From Tachypleus tridentatus (taxonomy: Eukaryota > Arthropoda > Merostomata > Xiphosura > Limulidae), in NCBI RefSeq assembly GCF_004210375.1, contig NC_134828.1, positions 20,452,400-20,516,399 of the forward strand: a DNA stretch of 64,000 nt. Direction: 5' to 3'. The position numbers and the translations under genes were made by a program. Below are positions 46,735-59,483 of the stretch, in pieces. Position 1 is the first letter of the stretch, and the number at the start of each line of letters is the position of its first letter. The notes below the pieces were generated by a model. That model did not search any database, was not told the origin of the DNA, and worked only from the letters and a program-made list of their open reading frames with translations.

Positions 46735-46935
46735 AAATCTAGTCATTTATTTGAAAGGGATGAAAATAAGTATGTGTATCTGTATCATAGTAATAGTTCT
46801 TAGTTTAAATTTAGCTATTTATTTGAAACAGATTAAAATAAGTATGTGCATTTGTTTATCCTAGTTATGGCTTTTATTTTAAAGCTAGCTATTTATTTGG
46901 AACAGGTGACATAGAGATTTGCATCTGTTTACCTT
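46735..46935 (+). repeat. Diverged tandem repeat, period about 73-75 bp, 3 units
   Basis: Units start AATCTAGTCATTTATTTGAA, AATTTAGCTATTTATTTGAA and AAGCTAGCTATTTATTTGGA. The first two continue with AAAATAAGTATGTG. Confidence 0.7.
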
Positions 46936-46959
46936 GTTTGTTGTCAGGGTGTTTTAGTT

Positions 46960-46964
46960 TATTG

Positions 46965-46995
<31 letters not shown>

Positions 46996-46996
46996 G
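46960..46996. repeat. AT dinucleotide microsatellite
   Basis: An uninterrupted AT run of about 30 bp just left of the Gmr1-like fossil. Confidence 0.9.
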
Positions 46997-47017
46997 GGCT
47001 GGATTCTTTGTAGTTGG

Positions 47018-47640
47018 TGTCTGGGACTTGGCAACAAATTTCAATAACAAACAAACAGCATACAGTTCTCTTATTTCAGGTAATAATGTATTAAAACAAT
47101 TAAAATGTATAAACAAATGTTTTTTTCATTATTTGCTAGCACAGTTGTATCTAGAGCATTAAATACTTGTCTTCTTTTCATCAAAATCCACATAGCCTGG
47201 TCCAGTTACTTTAGAATCCAATTTACAAAACAAATTAATTCTTGTCTTCTATGTTGTTACAATATAGTTTGTGATAATTTCAAGTTAGAAATCACCAATA
47301 TATGCTTTTTTATGGCTAAACTCACAATCACACAGGCTAGATCTATCTGTTCAATCAAACTAACCCAAACTACATTTTTGACACACATTTTTATAACCTC
47401 ACAGAGGTCTTAAACATTTTTCACATTATGAGTTATTGTGATAAAATAATATTCAATCAAAACAATGAGAAAAATTTAGAAGTTTCTAATAAAATAATGC
47501 AATAGTACAGCAAGTATAAATCACAGTCTGTGATTCGTACACAGAAAAGTAATTATAAACTACTGCTACTAAAAATAACTAAATTGAACACTCTCTCTTA
47601 TACTACTTAAGTAATAACACTTACATTAAACTTAAACACT
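47018..47640 (-). repeat. 3' LTR of Gmr1-like fossil
   Basis: It aligns with 51177-51725: AACAGCATACAGTTCTCTTA versus AACAGCATAGAGTTCACTTT, GTTACAATATAGTTTGTGAT versus GTTACAATACAGTCTGTGAT, and TATGGCTAAACTC in both. It starts TGTCTGGG. The inner boundary is approximate. Confidence 0.65.
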
Positions 47641-47899
47641 TGTGTGGATATAACAATAAGCTTCTCTTTAAGAAACGTGTTTACAATTATTTTTTGTACT
47701 ATATACAAAGACTGTTTCCAGTTCATCCAAAAAATCTACTCATACAGTCTTGCACCAACATTTGCAGTCCTCTTGTTGGATTCAATGTGGGACCAGAAGT
47801 TCTTGGGGTACAATACCTAACTCATGATTATTGCACATTCAGTTTTATACCTCTGGATCTTTGCAAGTGGTTGATGATTCATTTGGATGATGAACTCCT

Positions 47900-48900
47900 T
47901 CCATACAGACTGTTGAAGAAGTTCCAAATGTCAGTATGGTGGCCAAACACTTCTTGAGTCACAGATCTCACTGCTCAGTGTCTTTCTGAACAGATCCCTG
48001 AGTTTCTTCAGATGGTTACATCGTACACAATGTTGGTGGGTTTTTTGCAACATTTTTCTCATCAAGAAGTTGAATGCTGCTGCTGAATTGATTAATCCAG
48101 ATGGCATCTTTCTTGAATTGGTACCATTCATCAGGTGTCAAAAAGGCTGTCTTCTCTTGAAACTTTGCCAATACACTTTTCTGAGATTGACCTTAGTGAA
48201 GAACTTGGGCCCATTTATTTTCACTGCAATAGCATCTGGGTTGCCCATAGGTTTGGAGCCAAATTCTGTCATAAAGTTTATTTTCTGGAAATCTGTACAG
48301 ATGGTTGTGAGACATTCATGGTCTTCATGATTACCACCAGTGAACAGTAAACTTAATTCAAAGGCCCAGTTATTCCAGCTTCTAACATTACTTTAACTTT
48401 TAGCTTAATCAGGCTTTTATTATGTAGAACATTTGGTAGGGCTTCACTTTGACTGAGTTCTTGGTCATGGTCACAGTCTGTCTGGCTTTATCTGTCTGTG
48501 GAGACAGGTGCACACTGCTACTTCTTTCTTCAATTTGTCATTAATTTCTTCATTGATGTTGACACTTTTGTACATGTCATCTACACCCAGTGGTCTCAGA
48601 TTTTCATTTTTTTTTTGTGTGTGAAAATTACTAACCTTCAGATGAGTTTGTTGTGTCTTTAAGGAACAGAAACCTTCTTTCTGAAATGTTAATCCTTGGA
48701 CTTCTTATCATAGAAGCATTTCTGTCTGACATCGGCTGCATACAAACTTGTTTGAGTGAGTTGACAAGTCTTCTACAGTTGGTTTCTTAGGTCTAACACA
48801 TATTGGTATATGTGCATCACTTCTGACTCTTCTTCTTCTGTGAACAGTTTTCACAGTATCTGCATTGGACCTCATACTGCTCTTCCATGCAGTAACATGA
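47900..48900 (-). pseudogene. Reverse transcriptase region of the Gmr1-like fossil
   Basis: Minus-strand segments ICTDFQKINFMTEFGSKPMG and KFFTKVNLRKVYWQSFK (near 48190-48320) and KMPSGLINSAAAFNFLMRKM (near 48055-48115) match Ty3/gypsy RT blocks. It is a decayed fossil. Confidence 0.7.
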
Positions 48901-49850
48901 ATACTGAAAATCTTATATTTACATACGAGAATTATTAATAAGCAAATACTACTGCCTGGAGGTACTTGTCCTGGTCACGTGGTCTTTTCTCGAACATTTT
49001 CATCATGCTCTTTAGGACGTCATCAACTGTCTTGCAAAGAGCTGCTTAGTGCTGATGAGTCTGCACACCTCTTGAATCAATTTTGAGGTAAACTAGGTCC
49101 CTCTGTCACTTGAGACTTCTTTTTAAAACCCTTCTCTGCAGAACACCTATAAGGAAGGTTTCTGCGAGTTTCTCTGTCTTTGGTAGTGCTATGGCTTCTG
49201 GGTAAAGTGTTACATAGCTACTATCATCACATACATATTGCTCATGTCAGGTGTTAGTTGTCCAATCAAGTCCATGGCAACTGTGTTGGATAGCACTCCT
49301 ATAAGAGACATTTCATCTCATGGCTCTATGGCTACATTCATTCTAGGTAGAGTCCCTTTATTTTGTATGCCATCTTCTTTATTCCTTGGTGTCATTTCAA
49401 AAGTTACTTGTTGGCCAACTTCTTCATTACTTGAGTCTAGTGCTTTGTTGGTACAATGATCTGTTTAACTTCTGGTAGAAGTGCTTTGATAGATCTGATA
49501 CAGCACTTTCTTCTGATTCTCTGTTCTGTATATCCTTTTATTCCTCATTTTTGTGCTCAATTGTCTCTTAGACATTGTTTCAAAGTTTCATCATTGAAGG
49601 GTCTTTCTTCTGTGCTTCCTTCAATTCCCATAGACATACATACACAATGTCACTTTTTGAGATTTGCAGAGGGTTGATGTTTTGCTTGCTTTTATTTTTT
49701 TGAATTCTTGTGGTGACTGCAGATACTTCATCAGTCTCCTTTCTGTCTGGTTCCTTCAAATTTCTGTTGTCAGGTATATTGCTGATTACCATGTCATAGA
49801 TGGGTGCTTTCTTATGTGTTGTCTCAAGGTCTCCCACATAGTATGGAGTT
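48900..49850 (-). pseudogene. Protease-linker and integrase region of the Gmr1-like fossil
   Basis: Near 49700-49837 a segment with YDMVISNIPDNRNLKEPD and EVSAVTTRIQKNKSKQ resembles the linker after the protease in this group. At 49200-49360, VAMDLIGQL and LYPEAIALPKTEKLAETF resemble the integrase core, and KYLQAVVFAY near 48945 its end. It is a decayed fossil. Confidence 0.65.
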
Positions 49851-49944
49851 TCCCCTTTATTGTTACTATAGGAAACTTTCTCACTGTCCCATCAGTCAGC
49901 ACACATATATGTACTTTTGCCATTATCTGGTCATTTGATACTAG

Positions 49945-51176
49945 AGTAATTCTCACTTCTTCTCCCAGTGTTTCATTTCACTGTCATGTTCTTGTTGCCA
50001 AACATAGTGTTCACCTACTGATAAGTTGTGATTGATCCGTTTCTTAATTTGAACTGACTGTCATTCAAGTACTGTTTAATCATGAATTATTTTATGTGAT
50101 TTCTGGCAACAGTGACAATCATTCTTCTCTAGTATCTTACTAGCACCATCTTTGTAGGTAACTCTAACTGCTTGATTTGAGATTCTTGTTGGTTGCAAAC
50201 TTGCAATCATATCACAATATGTCTCATTTTCTAACAAGTGTAGTATCTCCCATTTGTCTGACGACTTCTTGTCACCTGTGGTGGCATCCTGCTTGTAATC
50301 CCTCTTGTTGGCTTTGAATGGTTATGATTGGATTTGCCTGTTATGTTCTCCCCATGGGCTTCCACATACTATTTTGCCAGCTTGATCATCTTTATCATGT
50401 CATTTGGTGCTCTTTCTGGTACAAAAAATGACATGTAAGTGGAGTACATGATAATGAATTATTCATCTGTTAGTAGGTTTACCAGTCCTTCAAAACTATC
50501 TTCACACTTGGCCATGTAAATTCACCTTGTGAAATATTGCTGTAGACATGCCACAAACTGAAATATAGTTTCTCTAGTGTCAACTTTGCCTTTTCTAAAT
50601 TCTAACAAAAACCATCCTATGTAATTTCATTGCATTTCAGCAAGGCAATTTTTAACATATTCTAGTCCATGGCATCTTCTGATATTACACCTACATACAC
50701 TTGTAGTCCTTTTACTGTGAAAAGGAAACTAAGCCAAAATGTCAAATTGTTTTGTCCCAGTTTTGACCTTGAGGGGTGAATCTTTCACTTCTCATTAGAT
50801 CATTCATGTTGTCTTTCTATTCATCAAGTTTTGTCAGCCCATTGTTAATGATCCTTCAATTTGCTTGTTAAACTTAGTGACTTCAAGTTGTACTGTTATA
50901 TTCTCTTTGTTTTTTAGTCTCTCCTCTCTCTCAGTTTCCAGTTTTTCATTTCTTTTTTCAGCCTTTCTTTTTCTTCTTCTCTTTTTTGTTGTTTGTTTCT
51001 CTCTTTATGTCTTGTTGTTGTGTAACAAACTCTCATATATCACCATCTTTAAGGCTAAGTTATTTGCCCTTCACCATCCACTTATCAAAGCCAGTTAAAA
51101 TGGTGTATATGTGGCCTCTACAATATTTATTCTATTGCTTCAGCTGTGAATTTATAGGCCTATGCTTTACAGTAAG
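49945..51176 (-). pseudogene. gag-like region of the Gmr1-like fossil
   Basis: Located between the 5' LTR and the protease linker on the minus strand. No gag motif is intact enough to name with confidence, so the assignment rests on position. It is duplicated at 23085-24311. Confidence 0.45.
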
Positions 51177-51725
51177 TGTCTGACTTGTTGGCATTTCAAC
51201 AGTGAAGAAACAGCATAGAGTTCACTTTTTTTTAAATAATAGTAAATTAAAGCAAGTCAAACATATATTCAAATGTTCATTACACTGTTGGCTATTACAG
51301 TTGTATCCAAATCTTTAAATTGTTGTCTCCTTTTCTTAAAGCTCACACAATCTTGTTCATATTATATAATTTTTACTTTGTTGTTACAATACAGTCTGTG
51401 ATAATTTCACTTCAGAAATAGCCAGAATACACTCTTTATGGCTAAACTCCCACTCAGACTGTCTAGATATATCTAAGTGACCAACTCAAAGTGCATTTTG
51501 GATGCATATTTGTTGTCTGAAAGAGGCCTCAGTTGCTTTACACAATGGTCTTCATGGGATATTATGATGCAATAATTTGTGATAGTGTGAAAATCTTGGA
51601 AGGTTCTACTGACATGATTCAGCAATATACAACAAGTGCCAATTCACAACAATTTAATCAAAGTATGATACATGCACAGCTATGTAACAAACCTGTGGTA
51701 AACCATCTCCACAAAAAATAAGTTA
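51177..51725 (-). repeat. 5' LTR of Gmr1-like fossil
   Basis: Partner of 47018-47640, beginning TGTCTGAC. It is the same LTR as 24312-24860 in contig 2. Confidence 0.65.
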
Positions 51726-52627
51726 ATTTAACACCAAAGATGTATTCAAACTGTTTAAATCTACCTGTTCATTGAGAGCATATGAAAATAAGTTCATACC
51801 ATGAATGTGATGTTATGTAGAAGATCTTGTAACATAAATTTTCAATTAATTTTGATTTTTGCCATTGGTTATAATCATACACAACATTATAGCAAAGTTC
51901 TTGAGAAAACTTAGTTTCCTTCCTGAGTTTTAAAGTATAATCATAGTATAAATAAACTTTTGTATCTCAATAAGAAAATAAATGCTTTAATTAGCAAAGA
52001 TGTATTTCCAACATTCAAGTGCAATATATATTTTTTTTTATATGTTAGTAATGTAAATGTATTTGGAAGAAGTGAAGAGGCATGTCACTTAAAGATTATT
52101 CATGTCTCTAGGAAATATTCAAAATACTTTTGGATTGATGTGGTAAATTTTGTTCCACCCTTGACTATCTCACATAGTGTAAAATTGTAAGAACTCAGCA
52201 GATGGGACCTTTATCAGCAGCCTCCATGGAAAATGGTGGATACAGTCACATTCTCAGGTAATTATATTAAATCTCCATTTATATAAAAGTATAAATCACC
52301 ATACATGTTATCATGTTCTTCAGTAATTTTTTATATCTACTTACAAGGGAATAGTTAATACCAGTGTGGATTCCACCATGGTATCAAGTGATTGCAATTG
52401 ATTTTATTTCTATTTACAAGATAAATTGTATGTACCAGGGTAGATATAATGTTCTCACGTAACTGTTTTATCACATTATAAGAAAAGTGATGCATTTCAT
52501 GCTTACAGAATTAAGAAATAAGAGTTTAAATGAAAGTAACTAACAAAGGATTAACAATCATATTGACAAAAGTCTTAAAGTAATGGGCACAAAATAAACT
52601 GAAGAAGCAAAAATATAAAAGTTCTGA
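51726..52627 (+). other. Intron with decayed minisatellite-like units
   Basis: It matches 24861-25766. Old units of the 61-bp family are visible at about 52225-52480 (ACCAGTGTGGATTCCACC, ACCAGGGTAGATATAATG). Confidence 0.55.
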
Positions 52628-53585
52628 GGTTACATGGAGAATGGTACATATCATTGTGGATATCTTTGAAGTAATTGTTTTAATGTCTAATTACATGGAG
52701 AATGGTACATATCATTGTGGATATCTTTGAAGTAATTGTTTTAATGTCTAATTACATGGAGAATGGTACATATCATTGTGGATATCTTTGAAGTAATTGT
52801 TTTAATGTCTAATTACATGGAGAATGGTACATATCATTGTGGATATCTTTGAAGTAATTGTTTTAATGTCTAATTACATGGAGAATGGTACATATCATTG
52901 TGGATATCTTTGAAGTAATTGTTTTAATGTCTAATTACATGGAGAATGGTACATATCATTGTGGATATCTTTGAAGTAATTGTTTTAATGTCTAATTACA
53001 TGGAGAATGGTACATATCATTGTGGATATCTTTGAAGTAATTGTTTTAATGTCTAATTACATGGAGAATGGTACATATCATTGTGGATATCTTTGAAGTA
53101 ATTGTTTTAATGTCTAATTACATGGAGAATGGTACATATCATTGTGGATATCTTTGAAGTAATTGTTTTAATGTCTAATTACATGGAGAATGGTACATAT
53201 CATTGTGGATATCTTTGAAGTAATTGTTTTAATGTCTAATTACATGGAGAATGGTACATATCATTGTGGATATCTTTGAAGTAATTGTTTTAATGTCTAA
53301 TTACATGGAGAATGGTACATATCATTGTGGATATCTTTGAAGTAATTGTTTTAATGTCTAATTACATGGAGAATGGTACATATTGTGGATATCTTTGAAG
53401 TAATTGTTTTAATGTCTAATTACAAGGAGAAAGGCACATATCATTGTGGATATCTTTGAAGTAATTGTTATAATGTCTAATTACAAGGAGAAAGGCACAT
53501 ATCATTGTGGATATCTTGAAGTAATTGTTTTCATGTGTAGTTACATGATGAATAATATTTACCATTGTGGATTTCTTCAGGTAGT
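52628..53585 (+). repeat. 61-bp minisatellite, homogenised copy
   Basis: Thirteen units run from about 52630 to 53400 at an exact 61-bp period. The first twelve are essentially identical (TGGAGAATGGTACATATCAT core) and the thirteenth lacks a few bases (TACATATTGTGG). Two GGAGAAAGGCAC variants and one degenerate unit follow. The contig 2 array has about the same length but many variant units. Confidence 0.95.
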
Positions 53586-54009
53586 TGTTCCCCTCATTCT
53601 GGATTCCTGTGATTGGTGAGGGACCTCCCAGGGAGGTTCTGTTCTTTTAGTTTACCTCTTTTGTGATCTAAAGATCCACCAACATGTGTGTTGTGCATGG
53701 TGACCCATGAAGAGGAGGAGAAGATCCTGATGGTTGAGGGGTCCAACCCTAACATACCACTGTGGCCTTGAATTCCTGTAGATGGGCAGCCTTGGGGTGG
53801 CTCCCCTTGGGTCAGTTGGCTGGTTCACTTGGCCTAGGGTTAACCAAGTACCAGTGTTGGATGTTCTCAGCAGGTGTTGTGGACATTGTATCTGATGCTG
53901 GTGTTTGGGTATAGTGCTCATGAAACCCTGGTGTTGCTCCAGTGTTCTTGTTTGGCATTGTAATGCCATCCACTCATAGGGCTTTATGGTGGGTGGGGAC
54001 AGTGGACAC

Positions 54010-55285
54010 CGAAAAATTCATTTTTTATTATGGACCATCCAAATAAAAAGTTAACCAAAATAGTGAAAAACAGTTTATGAGTAAACAATAACATCTTGAA
54101 GATTCTGAGCAGCAATCTTTAACATTTGTAACTTCTGTACCTTATTTTATTATACTACATTTTCTTTCAGACAAACCTTTAGGGCAAATGTCTCCCTTTT
54201 TCATTCAGAAGGGACCAGAAGGTCTCACTGGCTCTCCAAAGTTGGTCAGAAGGATTCGCTCTTGTGACATATTGGTAGAAATATCCACATCTCGAGCACA
54301 GTGAATTCCTCTTACATTCCAAGGCAATATACCTATTGAGGTTATGCCTCATTCAACTTTGAATTCGTAACAAGAAGTTATTGTTGATAGGGATTTGAAG
54401 AACATCCTGAGTCAGAGATTCCCACTGGTTTCTCCCACCACAAGGAGTTTCTTCAGTAAGGTGTATCTCCACTCCCAAAGATGGAATTTTGATGCCGATC
54501 AATGTCCTCATTTTAACATTTACATCACAGCATCCACCTGCTACCAACAAGGCAGGTTATTTTAACTGCAAGGTACGGCCATACATTCCAAACCCTCTCG
54601 GATAGTTCCGGTGTCAGCCATTTGATCACTCGGAGACATCATGTCTTGGTTCCTTGACATGTGCTCGTTGCAGTGGCAAGGATTATGGTGCCTCTGAGTA
54701 TGAAACAGACCCTTGTTGCATCACTTGCAATGGCTCTCACCCATCTTACTTTTATTCTTGCCCTAAATGGTTGGAAGGAATAAAAAGGTACAGTGTTTAA
54801 AGACGATTCAAAACATTACTTGCCCTGAGGCTTGAAAATTGCTATCTACCACTTTATGTTTGACTTATGCTGATGCACTTCATTCCACTACTACAGTGGG
54901 AGTGCAGACAGATCTCTCTGTACCTCCAAAAGAATCATTCTCAAAACAAACAGAAAGTCTTCTGACATCCATGGTTAAAAAAGTTAATGAATCAATGTCA
55001 ACACCCATCTTTGTCTCTAACATTAATTTCAGCAAACCCCAATATCTGCTTCCTTTGGTTTTGGTTACACTTTCTTCTCCTTTCCCAAGGTGCAAAATGA
55101 TCATTTGTTTGCACCCTAAGTCACTGGAATCCTCTTCTAACAACAAAGACTTGCCCAATCAACCCAGGGTAGGATCCATTGAGGTTGGTAAACCTCCCTC
55201 GAATAAAGACAATAAAGAAATAAAACATGGTCTGCACCCAATTTGCCTAAACATAAATAAAAGTAGCCACCTTGATACAATGTAA
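54010..55285 (+). pseudogene. LINE ORF1, copy B, broken
   Basis: As in copy A, but the last frame is longer: 54839-55285 gives 148 residues, including DALHSTTTVGVQTDLSVPPK and ESFSKQTESLLTSMVKKVNE, which in copy A is split by small deletions. The CCHC-type region lies near 54600-54770. Confidence 0.75.
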
Positions 55286-55359
55286 ACTGTTGAAGTTTAC
55301 ATTCTAATCTGGGTGACATCAAAACACTTATTTCTTCCTACCATCCTGTATGTCTTTCC

Positions 55360-58300
55360 TTGCAGGAAATCTTTCTGAAACTTGCTGATACAATCACCTT
55401 TCAGCAGTTTTCTTTGTACAGAAATGACAGGCTGTGTGATGGACAAGTGCATGGAGGGGTAGCACTGTTGGTTGATCAGCATGTGCTTACCCTGTCTTTG
55501 TTACTCAACACACCCTTGGAGGCTGTAGCCATTTGTGTTTCTTTGTGTCGTATCATCACTGTTTGTTCTCTCTACCTGTTGCCTAGAGAGACCTATGATC
55601 AATCAGACCTTGATGCTCTCATTAAACAGTTGCCATCTCCATTTTTAATGCTGGGGGGGCTTTAATGGAAATCGTCCCCTCTGAGGAAGTGCTGATATTG
55701 ATGGGAGGGTCACTCCGTAGAGTGTATGCTCTCTGATCACAACTTTTCTCTCTTCAATAGTGGTTCTTATACTTATTTTCATGCATCTTGTCAGTTCTTT
55801 ACTGCTTTTGATCTCTCCATTTACTCCCCTTCACTATTCTCCCACTTTTCGTGGAGGGTTGACAATAACCCATGCAGCAGTGATAATTTTTCTACAATTT
55901 TGAGAGAGACTGGCTGTGGTCAATGCCACCCAACCCATGTGCACCAATGGAAAAAGGATCAAGCAAACTTGCTCTCTTTTACTGTTCTTACAGAACTTGA
56001 TCCTGCCATCATCTGTATGCCATCAATAGATGACTGTGTGACAGCAATAACTGACTGTATTGTACAGAAAGCTGCTCAAAGTATTCCTAAAGCCTTGACA
56101 TATTTTCCACAATATCATCATCTGTGGTGGAATCTTGCCTGCCACATGGCACAGAAGACTCAAAAAATGGACGTGGGATACTTTTCATAGGTATCCCACA
56201 TTCTCGAATCGCATCGCTTTCCAACAGGCCCGTGCACATGCTTGGTGGGTAATATGTCAAAGCCAGAAGGACTCTTGGATTAAGTTCACAACCAACATAT
56301 CTTTTATCACCAGTTGGGCAGAGTAATCACTTCTTTCCTTTGAGCTGATTGTCTCTGTGACTATAATCGTCCCCTTACACTGGCTCTTCATCAGTCTGTC
56401 AGTACATTCGGTTGGATCTGATGATGTGCACAATGAAATGCTGTGCTATCTCTTTCCTGCTTCTCTTGCTGTTTTTTTTATTGTTTTCAACCAGATCTGG
56501 CAGGAGAATGTTTTCCTGATGCCTGGCACTGAGCTATATTCCCATCTTTCTCTAAGCCTGGGAAGGATCCGAAGATTCCTTCAAACTACCATCCAATTGC
56601 TTTGATGAAATGTCTCTGTAAGACCTCAGAGAGGATAGTTAAAGCTCGTCTTGTTTGGTTCCTTGAAGAAAATAACCTCCTCTCGCCCACCCAGTGTGTG
56701 TCCTAACGACAGTGCTCCACCATGGACCACTTGATTCAACCTGAAACATTAATCAGAGAAGCTTTTCTCAAATGACAAAATCTTGTATCAATATTCTTTG
56801 ATATTGAGAAGGCTTGTGACACAACATGGAGGTATGGCATTTCGCGAGACCTCCATATATATGGGTTACTTGGCCATTTACCCATGTTTATTAAAAAATT
56901 TTTAATGGACAGGTGATTCCAAGTTCATGTGGGTTCAACACATTCCCGTTTTTATCTACAGGAACTTGGAGTTCTTCAGGGCTGTGTTTTGAGTGACACA
57001 TTTTTCAGTATAAAGATTAATGCCATCACTGAACTACTCCCTCTTACTGTTGCATACGGTCTCTATGTCAATGACTTTCACATTTCATGTCAATCATCAA
57101 ACATGCAGTATATTGAGCGACAGCTACAAACTGCCCTCAATTGTTTTCTGAAGTGGATCACTGCAAACAGTTTTAATTCTCTCTCTCTAAAACTGTTTGT
57201 ATGCACTTTTGCCACCAATGGGGTATTCACCCTGATCCTGAACTCAATATTGGTGAAGTTGTGCTAACTGTGGACTTATCTTTGACTGAAAGCTGAGCTT
57301 CATAACACATACCAAGCAGCTACAGGTCAAATGTACAAGAGCACTGAACATCCTCCACGTCCACTCTTGCACATCTTGGGAGTGGATCAATGTTCTTTGC
57401 TAAAGATATATCAGGCTATTACTTGATCAAAACTAGAGTATGGATCACTGGTCTATGGCTCTGCCAGCACCTTGGCCTTCAAGATCATCATCAGGGACTT
57501 CAGCTCTGCACCAGGGCTTTCAGCACTTCTCCTGTTCATAGCTTATACGTAGAATCTCATGAACTTTCTTTGCACCTCTGCCGTTTGCAACTGTCTTTAC
57601 TGTATGCTTCAAAACTTCAGTCCTTACCATAACATTCCACCTGGGATTATGTTTTCCTTCCTCAGTGGGCCATGCTTTTGCAAAATAGACAATCAGCCAT
57701 TGCTCCTTTTGGCCTTTGTATCCAAGTACAGTTGGATGAATTGGGTCTATCCTTGGAAACATTTGCTGTATCCACTTGTCAGCTAATCCTACCATGGCTT
57801 ATTACAGTCCCAAGATGTAACCTTTCTTTAAGTCATCTGAGAAAAGCAGACACTCCTGATTGGAAATACTGTATGTTATTTGCAGAACATCTTTCAAACC
57901 ACCCTTCCATTCCTATTTATACAGATGGTTCAAAATCAGGTGACTCTGTGGGCTCAGCCATGGTTTGGTGGTTGTGCAGAGAATCCTCTCTACAGTTTCT
58001 GTGTTCACTGCTGAACTGTATGTCATTTCTCTTGTCCTGTATCACACAGAAGCTAAGCAGTACTCAAATTGTACTATTTATACTGACTCGCTTAGTTCTC
58101 TACTGGTCCTTGAATTGTTTCATCTTAGTTCTTACTGATATTCAAAATCGACTGGCCCATTTCTCTTTAACATCTACTTCTGTCCAGTGTTTCTAGATAC
58201 TGGGCCACATTGGTATTTGCAGGAACGAGCTTGGTGACACTGCAGATAAATCTGTCTGCTCTGGCTCTATCACTGCTGTTTCTGTTCCATACGTGGACTA

Positions 58301-58380
58301 TGGTCCTGTATTCAAGGCTCATCTTTATGCCAGTTAGCAGTCGACTTGGAGTGAGCAACGTGAAAACAAGCTTTTCTAAA
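55360..58380 (+). pseudogene. LINE ORF2, copy B: endonuclease, RT, RNase H; broken
   Basis: The endonuclease frame 55360-55665 reads NDRLCDGQVHGGVALLVDQH and ends PSPFLMLGG. The RT active-site region 56929-57267 again has YVNDFHISC, so the Asp to Asn change predates the split of the copies. RNase H begins IYTDGSKSGDSVGSAM near 57915. Stops and frame changes are mostly shared with copy A. Confidence 0.85.
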
Positions 58381-59483
58381 TAAAACGTGCTATTGGACTT
58401 TGGCTATCTTGCTTTCTTAAGGACCAGAAATGGAAAGAGGAAATTGTCCTAACTAGACTACACATTGGTCACAGTTTTTAATTCATCGTTTTCTTTTATC
58501 TGGGACTGATGCACCAATGTATTGTGTGTTACATTAAGCCACATTTTACTGTTTCGGTGTCATTACAACTTAATTATGGCACCATTTTAAACATGTTTTG
58601 TCCCAAGGTTTATTTGTTAGATATTGTTATTGGCGATGGTGACATTGTCCACCTTTGAAATGTTTTTAGTTGTTTAAAGTCTATTAATCTTTTAATGCTA
58701 TTTAAGTTTGTTTTTTTTTTTTTTTACTTTATATATTAGACATTTTTTGATGTGATTCACTTTTAAGGATCAAAGTACATCTAGTTCAATCTAAAATTAG
58801 AAAATGGCCATAACATCCAATAACTTGAAACCAGGAATGGAAAGACCAACTTCAGGTGACTAATGCTACTTTTTAACTACCTGTTGGTCATTCTGGCAAG
58901 TTATGATAATTATAATTATGCTATAAAAGTCCTTCACAACTTGTATTACTGTAGTTTTCTTCTTACTGCTGTAGACTAGATGTAAAAGTTGGATTTAATG
59001 CTATTTGTGTTTTTAATTCAAAATGTAACTTTGTTTTGTTTTATTTTAATTTCCTTTAATGAATTTTAATAATTTTACTTTACTTTTAACTTTTAACCAG
59101 ATGTTTGGTGCACATAGCCTGGTTGCTAGAACACCAAATCAACCAGCCATCCATGTAATTGTTTCCATGTCTAGTTGCATGGAAATGTTACATTATATTT
59201 GGGGGTATCATCATATCATCAGATATTATTCTTTTATCTTAGTAACAGTGAATTAGAAGTATGTTTTTTTATTATGCTGCTTTCAGCTGTGTTTTCTTTT
59301 CATGCTAAAAAATGTTTGAATGGTTTAGAAAGATATTTAACATGATTCTCTATCTCAGTTGTGTTTTTCTTTTGTTAGTTTACTTTTTTTATATATATAT
59401 ATATACTAGTTTTTCTGTATTCGTCAGACACTGAAATGTAGTTTGTTAAGATTTTAGGGAGTATGTGTTTGTTTTTCTTCCAG

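Larger units (their letters stand above)
47018..51725 (-). mobile_element. Gmr1-like Ty3/gypsy LTR fossil, longer copy
   Basis: A minus-strand element of about 4.7 kb with two diverged LTRs (47018-47640 and 51177-51725). From right to left it carries a gag-like region, a protease-to-pol linker, integrase, and then reverse transcriptase. Integrase upstream of RT is the order known from Gmr1-like Ty3/gypsy elements rather than standard gypsy. It is broken at many sites. The LTRs differ at roughly a quarter of aligned positions by eye, so the insertion is old. The copy in contig 2 (23085-24860) is the same insertion, truncated. Confidence 0.7.
53588..59150 (+). mobile_element. LINE (Jockey/I group, with RNase H), copy B
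   Basis: The same insertion as 26772-32325, with matching flanks on both sides: the minisatellite to the left and the intron before ATR exon 59484 to the right. It differs by small indels, some of which keep short frames longer here, for example 54839-55285 in ORF1. It ends ACACCAAATCAACCAGCC at about 59150. It is not active. Confidence 0.85.

Noticed and set aside
47640-49677. Several plus-strand frames of 60-105 codons
   Set aside because: They are antisense shadows of the decayed Gmr1-like pol region on the minus strand.
23085-49944. Simple head-to-tail tandem duplication with a 26.86-kb unit
   Set aside because: It would require a new junction at 49944/49945 that happens to recreate a continuous LTR element. 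An alternative-haplotype explanation is simpler, though not proven.
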